Positions 10,270 through 22,139 are shown, counted from the stretch's first letter. The stretch is DNA of 64,000 nt from Chromobotia macracanthus (GCA_036877525.1 JAZGTH010000048.1:1570001-1634000); one strand, 5' to 3'. A program made the numbers and translations. The notes: a model not told the origin generated them from the letters alone.

Positions 10270-10580
10270 CCCAAAGCTGCAGCCAGACAACCAAAACAGA
10301 GGGGAGCATCAGGGGACTGTGGCGCAGTCATTCTGTTAAAGAATTTTAGCGCTGTCTAAATGCCCCATTCATTTGCTCTGGATTTATATGACACTTCAAA
10401 TAAATCAGCTGAAAAAAAGGCCCAACAAGCTGATTAGGAAGTTTCTTGCTGCTGCTGTAACAAAGAGCACCCACAAAAAAGAAGCCCATGTGGAATTACT
10501 TGAGACTTTAAATGGCCTTGCTGCATAATTTTTTATACAGCATAAACCTGGAGCAACACATGCATACTGTATCTGTACAA
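10270..10580. promoter_or_regulatory. Candidate noncoding regulatory block
   Basis: A non-repetitive segment with balanced composition: GGGGACTGTGGCGCAGTC, AATTTTAGCGCTGTC, AACAAGCTGATTAGG and ATGGCCTTGCTGCATAA. It stands out from poly-A/T-rich flanks. Open frames across it have no supporting splice sites. Confidence 0.3.
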
Positions 10581-11520
10581 ATCCCTCTGCTGTGTCGTAT
10601 TGAACAGGACCATTGAACAGAAATGATTTATTAATAATATTATTGTCTTTGATAAACACACATTTTTGGGCCTGTTTTACATGCTGTAAAGTCATATAAA
10701 TCATTATGGTATGTGTTAATAGCAATACCTAAACATATGTGCTAGGATTAAAAGAAGTGAAATATGACAAGCATTTTCTCCCCAAAACAGTATATCTTGG
10801 TGGGTGTTACATATTTTACAAACATTTATTTTGTAAATTCACATTTTACAGTACAATGCTTCAAATAGTGATATAACCACACAATGTATTACATAATACA
10901 TTATGTTGCTGTTTCACACTGGCATTAGTTATTTGAATGCCTCGTAACAGTATTGGAAAAAATGACCTGTTCTCTCTTCATAAAGCATAATTTAAGACCA
11001 GCCTTCCCTGGAGGGTTTTAGGTGGCAGAATTACTGCAGCTGTTCCCAGCTGGAGCCTGGCTGCACAGCCAAAGACACCAACTGCTGAGTACAGGGACCA
11101 GCTGAGACTGACCTTTCTGAATTGTTCCACCCGAGCCGGGGAACATCGCACTTGATAAGCAGCGCCAGTCGAGGAGGGGCTGTTGTCAGGGGCCGAGACT
11201 GTATTGTGGCGAGCCAGCACCTCACGCAGACCACAGATCCCAGTGATAAAACATCTATTGTCTCTCTCATGTGATAATTTGTCAGGCAGAGTTTAAAGAG
11301 GATGCATGCAAGCAAAAGAAATGACCTTCCGGTCTGTTGCGGCTGGCTCATCACCTTATTAGAGCGGGGCCCTTTTATCAAATGCAGCAGACATGCACAC
11401 TCAATTCTAAAGTCTGAAAGATTGGTATTAGAAGATGATTACCCACTGTTTTATGACTGTCTGAAACCTTTCTGTTTAAAAAATGGTAATGAAGCTCAAT
11501 GCAGTATTAATCTGAGACAA
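10581..11520. other. Intergenic, with a GC-richer patch at 10980-11290
   Basis: No gene seen. The patch at 10980-11290 (CTGCAGCTGTTCCCAGCTGG, GAGCCGGGG, CAGCGCCAGTCGAGGAGG) is unlike its AT-rich surroundings and could be another regulatory element. Frames of 80-116 codons across it on the minus strand look like chance. Confidence 0.4.
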
Positions 11521-11966
11521 TAGCTGCATTTACACTTGCACAAAAAAACGAAATTTGTTGCACGTGTGTAAACACACAAGATCCAATTATTTGTATCCGA
11601 TATGAGCCACTTTCAAATGTGGATTTAAAATGGATACACTTCTGTTATCCAGACATCCGACCTGCGTCTAAACACACATCCAATTCACCCTGGCTGTAAC
11701 GTTACTGTTCCACGATGGATTGCATTGAACGTCATAATTCCGCACATGTACCGAACCGAACTATGAATTAGCAAAAGTCCATCCACAATGCGAGGGTCAA
11801 TCATGGTGCTCATATTAGTAAATGACTGGAATCTTTTTGGCCGGGAGATTAATGTAAACACATGCATCGGATACGAGGCATAAGTGTAAACAGACAGGCC
11901 AAAAAATCGGACATGGACTTAAGATCGGATCTCAGCATTAAGACTTGTGTAGTGTAAATGCAGCCA
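11521..11966. mobile_element. MITE-like DNA transposon, non-autonomous
   Basis: The left end TAGCTGCATTTACACTTGCA and the right end GTGTAGTGTAAATGCAGCCA are imperfect inverted repeats; 14 of the outermost 15 positions match (GCTGCATTTACAC core). The interior of about 445 bases repeats words such as GTGTAAAC and ATCCGAT in both orientations and has no transposase. The ends suggest a hAT-type MITE. A clear 8-base target duplication is not visible, so the class is tentative. Confidence 0.75.
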
Positions 11967-12707
11967 ATGTAGCCAGCGAAAATACTATACTGAAAAGTAA
12001 AGCGAAAAGCAAACATTCACATCTGAGGTATTCTGTTAAAAGTCTTGTAACTGTATATCATTGTGATGCAGTAGAAGTACAAAATAAGTACAAAATAATA
12101 GCATATGATCTCATGATAATGATCTCAGAGCATATAACACTGCATACCAAACAAATGGTATTTGTCTGGTAATGAGCTCAAGGGACCAGAACTTTACCAT
12201 TATCAGCAGCGGTACAGAAAGGGGCCTGCTGAATATCTGTGACTCACTGTGTTCTGTTCTTTATGACACACTTTGCTTATTTTTTCTCGTAGTTTCACTC
12301 TGTTTGTTATGCAGTGCCTACATCTCATTTCAAAGAGAATCAATCATTTTAAAAAGTGATTTGTGCCATGTGGACAATGTCCAGAGCGCTAGATTAGCTC
12401 TTTAAAGCTGCCTCCAGAGATTCAGTCCAGTAAACACTCACTTTCTCTGAGCCCAGAGGTCAGCCATTTTCTTTTTTAAGGGTCATGCATCTCTGAATAA
12501 ATGACTTGACTTACGTAGTCTGTCTGCCTCTCTGTATGTTTACTACGAAGCCTACAATTTCTAAGTACATGGTAATCATACACAAATGCAACCAACCAAA
12601 ATCAGTGACAACATTAAATTAATATATTTAAAAAGATTAGATGCAGTCCAGTTCCAGCTACATAGTACATGTGTAAAAATCATTGGTGTAAAAAACAAAT
12701 CCAGACA
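11967..12707. other. Intergenic
   Basis: AT-rich sequence with a short direct repeat AAGTACAAAATA at about 12076-12096. Nothing else recognised. Confidence 0.6.
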
Positions 12708-13120
12708 CTAATGTGCCACTTTCTGCCTGTCTCTGCGACATTCTATCTCTCTCATTATGCTGTCCACCAAACGTGGGTGCGTCAGATTCAAAATGGCCTG
12801 AAAAACATCTTCTGCCAGGGCATAGGTCCATTTCTGTGATGAGAAAAGAGCAGCATTTGTAATGAGGGTAAGAGCATTCACCAGAGAAAAGCTGCAATAA
12901 AAAACAGTGGAGAAAAGGAGAGTCACGTCTGGCCTCTCTGGATAAGAAAGAATAATGTCTGCATCCACAGAAAACCTCCTGCTATGAGGAGAAAGAGAGA
13001 GGAAGAATGCTCTCATACTCCATAGGCTGTCTGGTAGACCAGACAGACAGGGATCAAGGATATTCTTGTTGTTTGTGATTTTTTCTTCTGTTATCGCCTC
13101 TCCTGCTTTCTGTAAAGGAA
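12708..13120 (-). CDS. Unassigned open frame, possible terminal exon
   Basis: A minus-strand frame ends at TAG 12710-12708 and is open back past 13110. Three acceptor-like sites occur on the minus strand: CTATTCCTTTACAG near 13120, TTTTTATTGCAG ending at 12892, and TTTTCTCATCACAG ending at 12834. The last 60 codons look protein-like: SLVNALTLITNAALFSSQKW, then TYALAEDVFQAILNLTHPRL, then VDSIMREIECRRDR and a short tail. I do not recognise a family. No minus-strand AATAAA follows within 300 bases and no convincing upstream donor was found. Chance is the main alternative, since noncoding frames here reach 140-184 codons. Confidence 0.22.
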
Positions 13121-13744
13121 TAGAGTGATAAAAAAGGCAGTCGACTCAAAAAAGATTTTTAAGAACAGCTTTCTGTGGGGCAGGGTGGCTGAGGACATCA
13201 GCACTGAGCAGAATAGCTTGAGCCACTCAGGTGTGCAGGAAACTGGGGGAACTGGTGGGATTTTGGCCAAACTGTCCATACAGCTGAGCACTGCATTTGA
13301 TGTGTTGCAGGTAAGACTCTTCTTCATCAGAGGCACTTTGCTTTCGTTTTTGGGCATGACTGTTTGGAGCCAAGGAAGGTGGTCAAACAGGAGTCATGCA
13401 CCTGTTTTATTTATTTGTTTGTTTGTTTGAAGAGGCACCAGTGGCATTGTTGTTTTGCCTGTTACCTCATGTAAGATAATGCAGGACAAAACAAACAAAC
13501 AAAACAAAAGAAAGTAAATTCTTAGAAAACCTTTTATATACATATATTAACCGGTATATGTGCAATATAGCCTTAAAATATAGTGATTTTCTTCAAAGAT
13601 GACAATTTTCTTTGCCAATTTGAGAGAACACATTCACACATGACTGTAATTTGTGATTGATTATGTTGAGTTGTGGCCTGTTTTCTTGTGTAGGTGCTGT
13701 GTAAATGCATATTCTTCAATCAGCTACTATTAATAATGTTAATG

Positions 13745-13875
13745 ATTTATTTACATTTGGAAAGCTTTTATCCAATGCAACTTAAAGTGCATTCAAGCTA
13801 TACATTTGATATTCCCTGGGACTCAAACCCACAACTAACATGCTAACGCAATGCTCTACCGGTTGAACACTTAAA
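13745..13875 (-). mobile_element. tRNA-derived SINE
   Basis: Read on the minus strand it has a degraded A box (TCAACCGGTAGAGCATTGCG), then a B box (GGGTTTGAGTCCCAGGGAA), then a tail with AATGCACTTTAAGTTGCATT and GGATAAAAGC. The same order appears at 30607 and 60231. This structure is typical of cyprinid tRNA-type SINEs. No poly-A tail is left. Confidence 0.8.
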
Positions 13876-16030
13876 TGGCTAATGCAGAATATAATTGGAA
13901 ATGAACTTCTACTTACAATTGCAATACATTTTTTTTCTATTTTGAAGATGCAATTAAAATTCACTTCACAAACGAAAGCAAGCATACGTGTCAGTCTGAA
14001 TGGTTGTGTCTGAGGTTGCTTCAAAAACTGTTAGCCTGGGCATGATATATTGTTATATATTGAAATATTGATTCTTTCAGTCTTTCATTTTTATTTTGAT
14101 GAGTGCACAAATGTCAGAATGTTTCATTTAGGTGCAATGTGATAGATTACTGCAGCTTAGTTTTTTGTTAAACTGTAATTGAATTGGGACCTGTGAAAAC
14201 AGTGGCAAAGCAAACGTTCTTCCACGACCAGGTGTGGGACCCCCTCTATCTACACCTGAAACCTCAACCCAGTCACTTTGTTAGGTAATAAATCTTATTC
14301 CATAGCTGTTATTTACAGTCTCTCTCCCTTGTTTTCTGTGTTGTTCCCAATCTTGTTAAAAACATAGTTTTCTTTAAGAACTATGGGACTACCTGATTTT
14401 TTCTGAAAAAATATTTCATTTCTTAAAATGATAGAGTCAGTGTAGTGTGGGGATATTTGGAGCTGTGGAGTCAAAAAGGGGGTTTGACTATTATTCATTG
14501 TTTACCTGCATGGTTCTTGCCAAGGGAAAGATGGCAGCTGTTTGCTTTTTCTTCACTTCAGCACACCATGATGAACTGTGACAGCTGACATCTGAGCAGC
14601 CAGTCAAAGAAAGTGCCTGCAATGAGCAGCCTGCTTGCTTGAGAGACACATGCCATCACATCTCAAATAAAGTTATTCTCCACCTGTCTCTTTCTCTCTC
14701 TCTTTTGCTCAGTCCTACTCTCTCTTGAACACGTGCACACGCAATGTATTTTCTCTGTACGCGACTAATGCTAGGGGCGTTCGTCTTAGGTTTGCTTGTT
14801 TGTTTGCAAACAGAGGTTTGTGGATAGTACCTAAATGAAAACATGCACTTGAATTGAGTATCTAAGTCAGTTTGTAATGTCTAACACCAGATGCTAACAA
14901 AAACCCTCAAAAGTGGCAGGCGTGACACTGGATGTTTACATAAAGACACACAGCACATGGCCTTATGCTAGGACATGCTAAACATCTGTGAAATAGAAAG
15001 ATAACCTCATCATCCTTTGATGAATGTACATCTGACATTGATGTAGTCTGTGCCCTGTATTGATGTTTACAGGCTTTTGTCCTTGTAAAAAATAAGAAGG
15101 AAGTACTAGGATGGAAATTAGAACCACATTTTGTTGGCTTAGGACATTAGGAGAACTTCCAAATTAATTGTACCAAACCAATGACTGAGATTTGCAGGTA
15201 AGCTTTGTCACAGCAAATACACTGACAAAGATGAATAAAAAAGCCTTTCTTTGCTAAAAGTTGAAGTACAGTCAATAGTTGCTACTCACATGAATGTTCA
15301 AAAATTACTCATGTAGAACATTGTAACAAGCTTTCGACTCTGCTGAGCGTAAACGCCTAGAGAGGTCTCCTCAGTAACAAGTTTGTAGTGACATGGAAAA
15401 TTAATAAAGGAAATTGAGATTCATTTATACCTGTCAGTACCCGTGTACACATCAGCAAATCTGCCAAGCAAAGGTCAAAGAAAGGGAATGCTGTTGTGTG
15501 GGGGGCCCAAGCCAAGTTCTGAACTGCTTATTTTTTTCTTCACCTGGATTCATCATTATCTGTATGGCAGGTGTGCTGCGAATTTTTCCCCGTATACACA
15601 AGCCATAAATCAGCTGATTTGAAAGAAGCTGTCAGCTCTATAGCATGTGGGGTCTGTAACAAAGTCAATATATTACTCATAGAATTACATTTCCCTTTCA
15701 AACGTAAAGAAACATGACTGTGATAACTGAGCAAAGAGCAAATCGATTGAGCTACTGTGCTCTATCTGCTTTTGAAAAATGTATGACGGCTATTTAGCAG
15801 AGATCTACCCTGTTTGAAAATCACGTACTGCTATGTTTGAAGTTTTATTTTTTGTCACATGCAGCAGAGGCTGTAGCAGAGATTCAATGAGTTCCATAAC
15901 TGAACAAATAATGTCTTGGAATATGTAGTGATGTTTTATAACAATTGGGACAGGGGTGCTTAGCCTTTGTTTTATGAAACAGTAGATGGGAAAATTGGGA
16001 AGAGTGAAGGGGAAACAGAATCAGGACATC
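13876..16030. other. Intergenic
   Basis: AT-rich sequence with a CT-rich patch at 14685-14730 (TCTCTTTCTCTCTCTC) and no gene-like structure. No open frame here has supporting signals. Confidence 0.6.
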
Positions 16031-16034
16031 ATCC

Positions 16035-16105
16035 AGGCCAGTCTTGAACCTGTGTTCCCCTAAGACAGCAGTTTAGGTTTTGAGTAAGTCCGCTACCTTC
16101 TGCTT
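16035..16105 (-). mobile_element. Possible SINE or tRNA relic
   Basis: On the minus strand a B-box match (GGTTCAAGAC, plus strand 16041-16050) lies about 40 bases after an A-box-like TAGCGGACTTACTC. The spacing suits a tRNA-derived promoter, but the A box deviates and no cloverleaf can be closed with confidence. Confidence 0.35.
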
Positions 16106-16214
16106 AAAAGTGCAGTTAAATTTATTGGATATATTTTGATGAAGTACAATTGCACAAAGGAATTTGTTGGTTATAACCACTTTCATCAATGTTACAACCT
16201 ATTGTAGGCTATAT

Positions 16215-16470
16215 CATCATCACACACACATTTTCATGTTTTATGGGGGCATCCCATAGACATAATGGTTTTTATACTGTACCATCTGTATATTCTATCC
16301 CCTTACATTAACCATACCCCTAAACTTAACCCTCACAGGAAAGTTTCTGCTATTTTAGATTCTGAAAGATCATTCTTACAGAAAAGATCATTCTGTATGA
16401 TTTACAAGCTTGTTTCGTCATGGAGGCCCAAAATGCCCCCACAATGTCAAACTTTACTGATAGTTTTGGT
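16215..16470 (+). repeat. CCCTAA-containing fish dispersed repeat, copy 1
   Basis: The segment contains ATACTGTACCATCTGTATAT, TATCCCCTTACATTAACC, ATACCCCTAAACTTAACCCT, CAGGAAAGTTTCTGC and GATCATTCTGTATGATTTAC, ending CCCAAAATGCCCCCACAATG. The same string of words in the same order occurs at 22140-22420. It is a transposable-element fragment of a kind abundant in cyprinids. The 184-codon frame across it is incidental. Confidence 0.75.
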
Positions 16471-16999
16471 TAAATTAATTAAACTTTTGGCTTTTTTCCA
16501 TCAATTCCCTTTTTGTAGTAGCTGTTTGAGACAGAGCTCTGTTCAGTTTCTGGAGTTTTCAGCTACGCCAGGCTTTGTCACTTGCAGCCACCCACACACC
16601 GAAAAAGCAAGAGCAAAGGACTCACAGGGGGGCAGCAGTATTTTGATGACCCTTTCTGTAATTTACTTGTTCCAAATGGCTGACATAATTCTCACTTTTA
16701 AATGCCAATACGCAGTACAAGCAGCTGCAAGGCACAATCTCTCTAAAATGCTAAAGTCTCTAAATCTCTCTCACCCTTTTTTCTCTTTACCCTCATTTCT
16801 TCTTTGCCAATTTAATTAGCTTGAATTTTCCATTACACACAGGTTCAAGCACATCAGTGAACCTGGTAGGCAACTAATTGATTTGGAGAGTGCATCTAGC
16901 TCACTGCTGATTCTCCAGAAGATCCCAAGATTGTCTGGAGACTAAGGACAGAGTAATTTGGTCAAAAAGCTGTTTTTGTATTAGATTAGGCCAATGAAT
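16471..16999. other. Intergenic
   Basis: No gene or repeat ends recognised. Mixed composition with CT-rich runs near 16735-16805. Confidence 0.55.
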
Positions 17000-17225
17000 C
17001 TCATTTAGAACAAAGGGAGCGGCGACTTGAACCTCCCCAAGGTCCTACATGTGCTGGCGTTGACACATAAACCTGACAGACAGGTGGTGTTGCAGCAATA
17101 TGGCCTCTTCATCAGCATTAGATCCCACCCTGCTGCTAATGGAAAATAAATGTCAATTAGCACAGATGGACTTGTGAAGGGCTTTATCCCGAAAGCATCT
17201 TCAGGCCGCACTCTTCAGAGCTTTA
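17000..17225. promoter_or_regulatory. Candidate noncoding regulatory block
   Basis: Non-repetitive and GC-richer than its flanks, with GACAGACAGGTGGTGTTGCA (E-box CAGGTG), GCTGCTAATGG, TGTCAATTAGCACA and GGGCTTTATCCCG. Similar E-box-containing sequence (GACTGACAGGTGGTG) recurs at 17631-17645, 580 bases away. Confidence 0.35.
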
Positions 17226-20200
17226 CTTTAATTCCAGACAATTTTTGTCATCTGCCTGAAGTACAACCTAGAGAGACAGAAGTCATTTTCAATGATGAAA
17301 CTATCTGAAAATTCCAATATGTTTTAAATAAAAGTAACTATTATGTCTTGCATCTGAATTTGAAAGGATCTAAGGAAATAAGGATTAGTAAGAATTGCTA
17401 TAGAACTTTTGTTATTATATTTGGAACCAATCCTTTAAAAATCATGTGAATCAACTAAAAATCTACTGGATTAATGCATTAAAAATAGGAATTTCAATAA
17501 ATATCAAATACAGTCTTGTTTTATATGTAGAGATTCTTTTCTGAAAATGTCAGCATTTCCTTTAGGATTTTGTTCCAGATTATAGAACCAATAGGAACAC
17601 ATTCCCTGACAGTTATTTGTTAGCATCTCTGACTGACAGGTGGTGCTCTGAGACTCGCTACATTACATGTGTTTTTGCAAGGCAACCCCGAAAAGTAACT
17701 TCTCTTCACATTCATCAATGATGACGACAAGCAGATTGACTGACTGCCATCTTTGCTGATGATTTTATCCTTAGGATTCTTGGATGGCGTCTTACTGTAA
17801 TATATTCTGCTGTGGGGGCCCATCCAGGAAGCTTGTCAGTCACTCGAAATTTTGCATTTAGACATATGTGAAACATCACAATCAAAACAATGCAACAACA
17901 GTCAATCACACCTCAGCACAAATGAAGCAGAGAATTCCTCTTGCATTTAACAGTGCTTAGATATGCATGAAGTACAATAAATGTGCAAAGTATGTGCAAA
18001 GTTTTTGAATCATTGCTGCTTTTAAACACATAACAATAAATGTCTTGGTGGCATGGAAAGATTTGGATGTAAATAAGGCTACATCCATGTTAATCCACAT
18101 TAATCCTGATTTTTTTTATTTAACATAAGTGCTTTCTGTCCACATTTTCAATTTTTTCAAAGGCTGTTCATCCAAACTGAAATGATTTCAAATGCCGAAC
18201 CAGAAAGAGAGAAAATAAAGGCCATGTGTCATTTTTACGCCAGACATATTTACAATATTACTATATTTTTGTGTATTTATTAGGTGTATTTTTTTGCATT
18301 TTGATCATTTTCCAAGTATTGCAGGTATCCAAACAAGAATCCAAAAGCAAACTCAACAGTTGGAGTTCATGTAGACAAAAGACTGTAAATATTTTAATGT
18401 GATTATGCTTATAATTAGACACTATAATCACAAAAACATCAGAATAAAAAACATGCTTCTGGGAGCGCAAAGTTTATGCTTATAGCTTAATGTGACACAC
18501 GTCACATGGTTTACTGACAGTGGGAGACACTGGGATAGATATTTAGGTTAATTTTTGACAAATGAATGAGGCAGGCGTACTTTGGAACTGGCAAATAGGT
18601 GTGTGCACTAGAAGGGCTTAGCAAATTATAAAAATAATATTAATTTTAATATTAAGGTTGGGTTTATATAAATTCATGATATTATTATTTTTAAAATTAA
18701 TTATGTACATGATGTACATTATTATATTATATTATATTTGTTATATACAAAAATATATTATAAAAATGTCTGTAAAAAGTTAGTTGAGTGCTCCCATTAT
18801 GTCATTTGGCTGACAGCCAAGATAAATGTTTCTTACCTCTGGACATTCCAACCATATTTTTGTTATACATACATTTTAAAAACATGCTCCCTCAGAAACA
18901 GCAGAGTGGTAGGTGATAATAGCCTGTGGGGTTGATACTGTTATCCCTCTGTAATACTATGCATTAAAGTCTAGTATGAATGTGCAATGGTTTGCACCTT
19001 TAGCTGCTATTCCGCTAAGAGGAGCCCAGAAACAGGTATTGCACCTTTCAGGTTTCAAAGCACCCATTAATTTCTGTCTGTATGTTTCTGCCTAGGAAAT
19101 GAGAAATACAAATTGCTTGTTTAAATTTTCATTCATCTCTCAGACTTTCAGATTTTACCTCATGAAACCTAGTTTGTGATAGTTGCAGTTTTCTGATGTT
19201 ACTACCTATAACTACCAAAGTTTGAGCATAGTTAGAAGAAAAAAGAGTTTGTAAGTCTTTTATGTTCCAAAAAGCTGAAAATAAAAAGCAGAAAATAAAA
19301 GGTGAGAAAGAAACAAACTCATGGGATTAGATCAAAAATGGAGAAAATACCGTGGTTTAAATCTAAATCTTAAAACATAATACTGCCTTTGTCTCAAAAT
19401 TAGAGAAGCGAATTGAAGAGATAAATGGAGCTAAAGAGCCGCCACATCCAGGCTGAGGTCTGCTGAACAGACAGGAAAGACAGTAACCAAATTTCAAATG
19501 GTCAAAAATTGTAGACTTCCAGCATCTAAGGGCTGTTTCAGTTCATCTCATCTTTAACAATAATATTTTTGACAGTGACAATACACAAAGCACATACACA
19601 CATTTAGACACTTCTAAACAAACGTCAAATGTGCTGAAATAGCGCTGCATTGTGTTTAAATAAAGTCTGGCTAAATTTACGTTAAACATTTTACACAGAA
19701 AGCAGGTGGTAAACAGAATTTCTTTTAAAAAGATGTCAGTGTACCATTGTTCATGTCAGCAATTGTTCATGAAATGATGATCAAATGATCCAGAACAGAC
19801 ACATTGTATAGATGAGCACATTTTAAAAAGCTGATTCGGGTACCTGTGTTGCGTGTGGTCTGCTCTTTTCTTCACTGCCAAGCAAATGGGCTGTACAAAT
19901 GGGGATTGCTGTTCAACTTAAAACCTGCAGATTTTTGCATATGCATCAATATCTACATTTGCACAATAGTGAATCAGGCGCTAAAACAATGCAGAGAGTG
20001 CAAGAGAATACACAACACTATCATTGGGATGCAATTCATTCTTAGTAAATCCCTCATTTATATTTCCAGCAGTCAGGAAGATTTGTGTTATCTTCTGAAG
20101 ATCTTTTCTTGCATAAGTATGATTATTTAGAGGATCACAAAACACAAAGGATAAAATTATCCAGTCTGTCAGATTACAGCGCAACGTGTCACTAATATTC

Positions 20201-20440
20201 TGCTGCACAATGATTTGTAGAAGGTGACAGAAAGACGATAGTGTTTAAGACCTGACTCCTGACACGCTGAACGATGTCATGCCTAAAGATAGATCAGAGC
20301 ATTATGGGAGATAACCTGAAAGACTGGTACAACAGACGCCATTTACAGACGCCTCTTATCGCATCTGCTTCTTTTAGCCAATACAGAATCATTTACAAAT
20401 CTGTGAGCTTTGAATAATGGAGGTCGAGTCAAAGTAAAAG
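17226..20440. other. Intergenic, AT-rich
   Basis: Includes a second GC-richer patch at 17620-17830 and a very AT-rich stretch at 18620-18760 (ATTATATTATATTATATT). No gene, RNA or transposon ends were found. Confidence 0.6.
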
Positions 20441-20449
20441 CCTTGTTAC

Positions 20450-20800
20450 TATGTCTTGTTGCCTCTCCTCTCTCTCTTTCTCTCTCTCTAAAGTGGCAAC
20501 ATTCTCCAGTTCGAAGCAGGCCACGTATTTTAATTAATTTGGCTCTGTGGGGATAGCGCTTGCTGTCAGGGGCCCAAAACCCGTGGGAAGCAGAGGAGCC
20601 AGTGGTGGCAGAAGATGTAGCATTACACAGACTATTTAATTAAAAGACACTGGCTAAAGCCAATGACTGTGGCATGCAGTTGAGAGGCAATGCATCATTA
20701 GCACCAAGCTCATTTCCCTGCTACAGATGACTAGAATGGGCACGAGAAGCAATTAGGCATTTTCTAACACTTATTAGGAATTAATTGCCAGTTGATTTCC
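20450..20800. promoter_or_regulatory. Candidate enhancer or conserved element, homeodomain-rich
   Basis: A dense, unique block with four clustered homeodomain cores: TTTTAATTAATTTGGC, TATTTAATTAAAAGAC, AGCAATTAGGCA and GGAATTAATTGCC. It also has GGGGATAGCGCTTGCTGTCA and TGGCTAAAGCCAATGACTGT. A CT-rich microsatellite (20464-20492) precedes it. The texture is strongly enhancer-like; conservation is not testable here. Confidence 0.45.
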
Positions 20801-21299
20801 ATGGGTGGAATGTTAAGTGGAAGAGGGGCTTTGCTAGAGGGGTGGGAGAGAGAAGGTTGTTCCAAACTTTATTGATATTGATTATTAAAGTGGCTGATTG
20901 GACGGTAATTGCTGGAACCTTTTGACACAGAATATTATAATTACACAATGAAATATGATCACACTTTTGGGCATACAACTGTGACATACCAGACCAGCAC
21001 ATGCCAATTATTTTACCAATACCTAACATAAGTGTTCGTACCCAATATGTAGTGTAATAGAACAAAGCTACTGTTCTATTGCATCAACAATTGCTTTTTC
21101 TATTACAATTGTTCTATTAATTATATTGTTTCCATTTGTGTTGCCTGCATTGTAAATAATAGGAGGTGCAATTTGGAAATAGCAGAGGCCAAAATACAGA
21201 TAGCATAGAAGAAAAGCACAAGCAAAGCCATTTAAAACTGGAATTTGTATGCAAGAGCAGTATTGTTATGCAACATGCTGTTGTTGTGATTCTAAAATG
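20801..21299. other. Intergenic
   Basis: AT-rich with several ATTGTTCTATTA-like words. Nothing further recognised. Confidence 0.55.
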
Positions 21300-22060
21300 C
21301 AGTAAATTTTAAATTGCAGTCAGGGTTAACCTTTAAAACTCCACGGACATTGCCAGTTCTTCCTGCCGCAAGAGACTCATTTCACAGTGCTTGTCAGCTA
21401 AACACCTGCATTTTACGAGTACACCCAGAGCGCCATGTCCATCTATCTGGGAGTTCTTTAGCCTTAAAGACTGTTTTCCAGGCCCTGAGATCTTAGCTTT
21501 CAAGCTCTCTTTGGCTAAATGGAGCTTCACCTGGACGAGGAGAAAAGGAAGCGGGCAAGGACAGAGTTGTGTTTACTCTGGGGCAGCCTGGTCAGCCAAT
21601 GGCCTGGCAATTTAGAGAAATAAATGGTATTATTTTCTTCCCAGGCAATCAAAACACTCTCCATGAAACATCTCCGTGAAAAATGGCAAGGGCTCTTGTA
21701 ACATGATTGCTCGACTTTTTGTGTGTTGGGGGTGGGAACCAGGGGCCAGGTCTGGGAAATTCTCAAAGCCACAGACTGCACCCATCCAGCCAACATCCAT
21801 CATGCACCTGGCAGTATTGAGATACTTCAGATTAGAGGACAGGAAACAGTGGCTGGCTGCTTCCTCTGTGTGAAACACGATACAAAGGAGAGCAAAGGAT
21901 CCCTAGCACTTTCTAATTGAAAAGATTTTGGGACTGTGTCAGAGAGTTTTCCATGGAAACCTGTGGCCATTTTCTCTGATGAAAGGAAATAATATCCATT
22001 GAGGTTAATTAAAGAAAACCTATCTATGAACTCTAAGAAGCTTTCTTGATTATAACTTTT
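21300..22060. promoter_or_regulatory. Candidate noncoding regulatory block
   Basis: About 750 bases of unique, balanced-composition sequence, e.g. CACCCAGAGCGCCATGTCC, GGGGCAGCCTGGTCAGCC, AACCAGGGGCCAGGTCTGGG and GAGGTTAATTAAAG near its end. Open frames on both strands overlap one another without splice signals, which points to noncoding DNA with few stop codons. Confidence 0.35.
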
Positions 22061-22139
22061 TCCCAATGATTTGACATCTTTTCTAGTATCTTATCACAGG
22101 AAATACCAGATAACTAAAAATATAAACATACCCAATACC

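Noticed and set aside
16300..16345. TTAACCATACCCCTAAAC-like sequence as interstitial telomere repeat
   Set aside because: The units are irregular and belong to a dispersed repeat that recurs at 22200; not TTAGGG arrays.
16265..16819. 184-codon plus-strand open frame, the longest in the window
   Set aside because: Its first third is a dispersed repeat copy, the composition is that of translated AT-rich DNA, and there is no domain, splice context or promoter.
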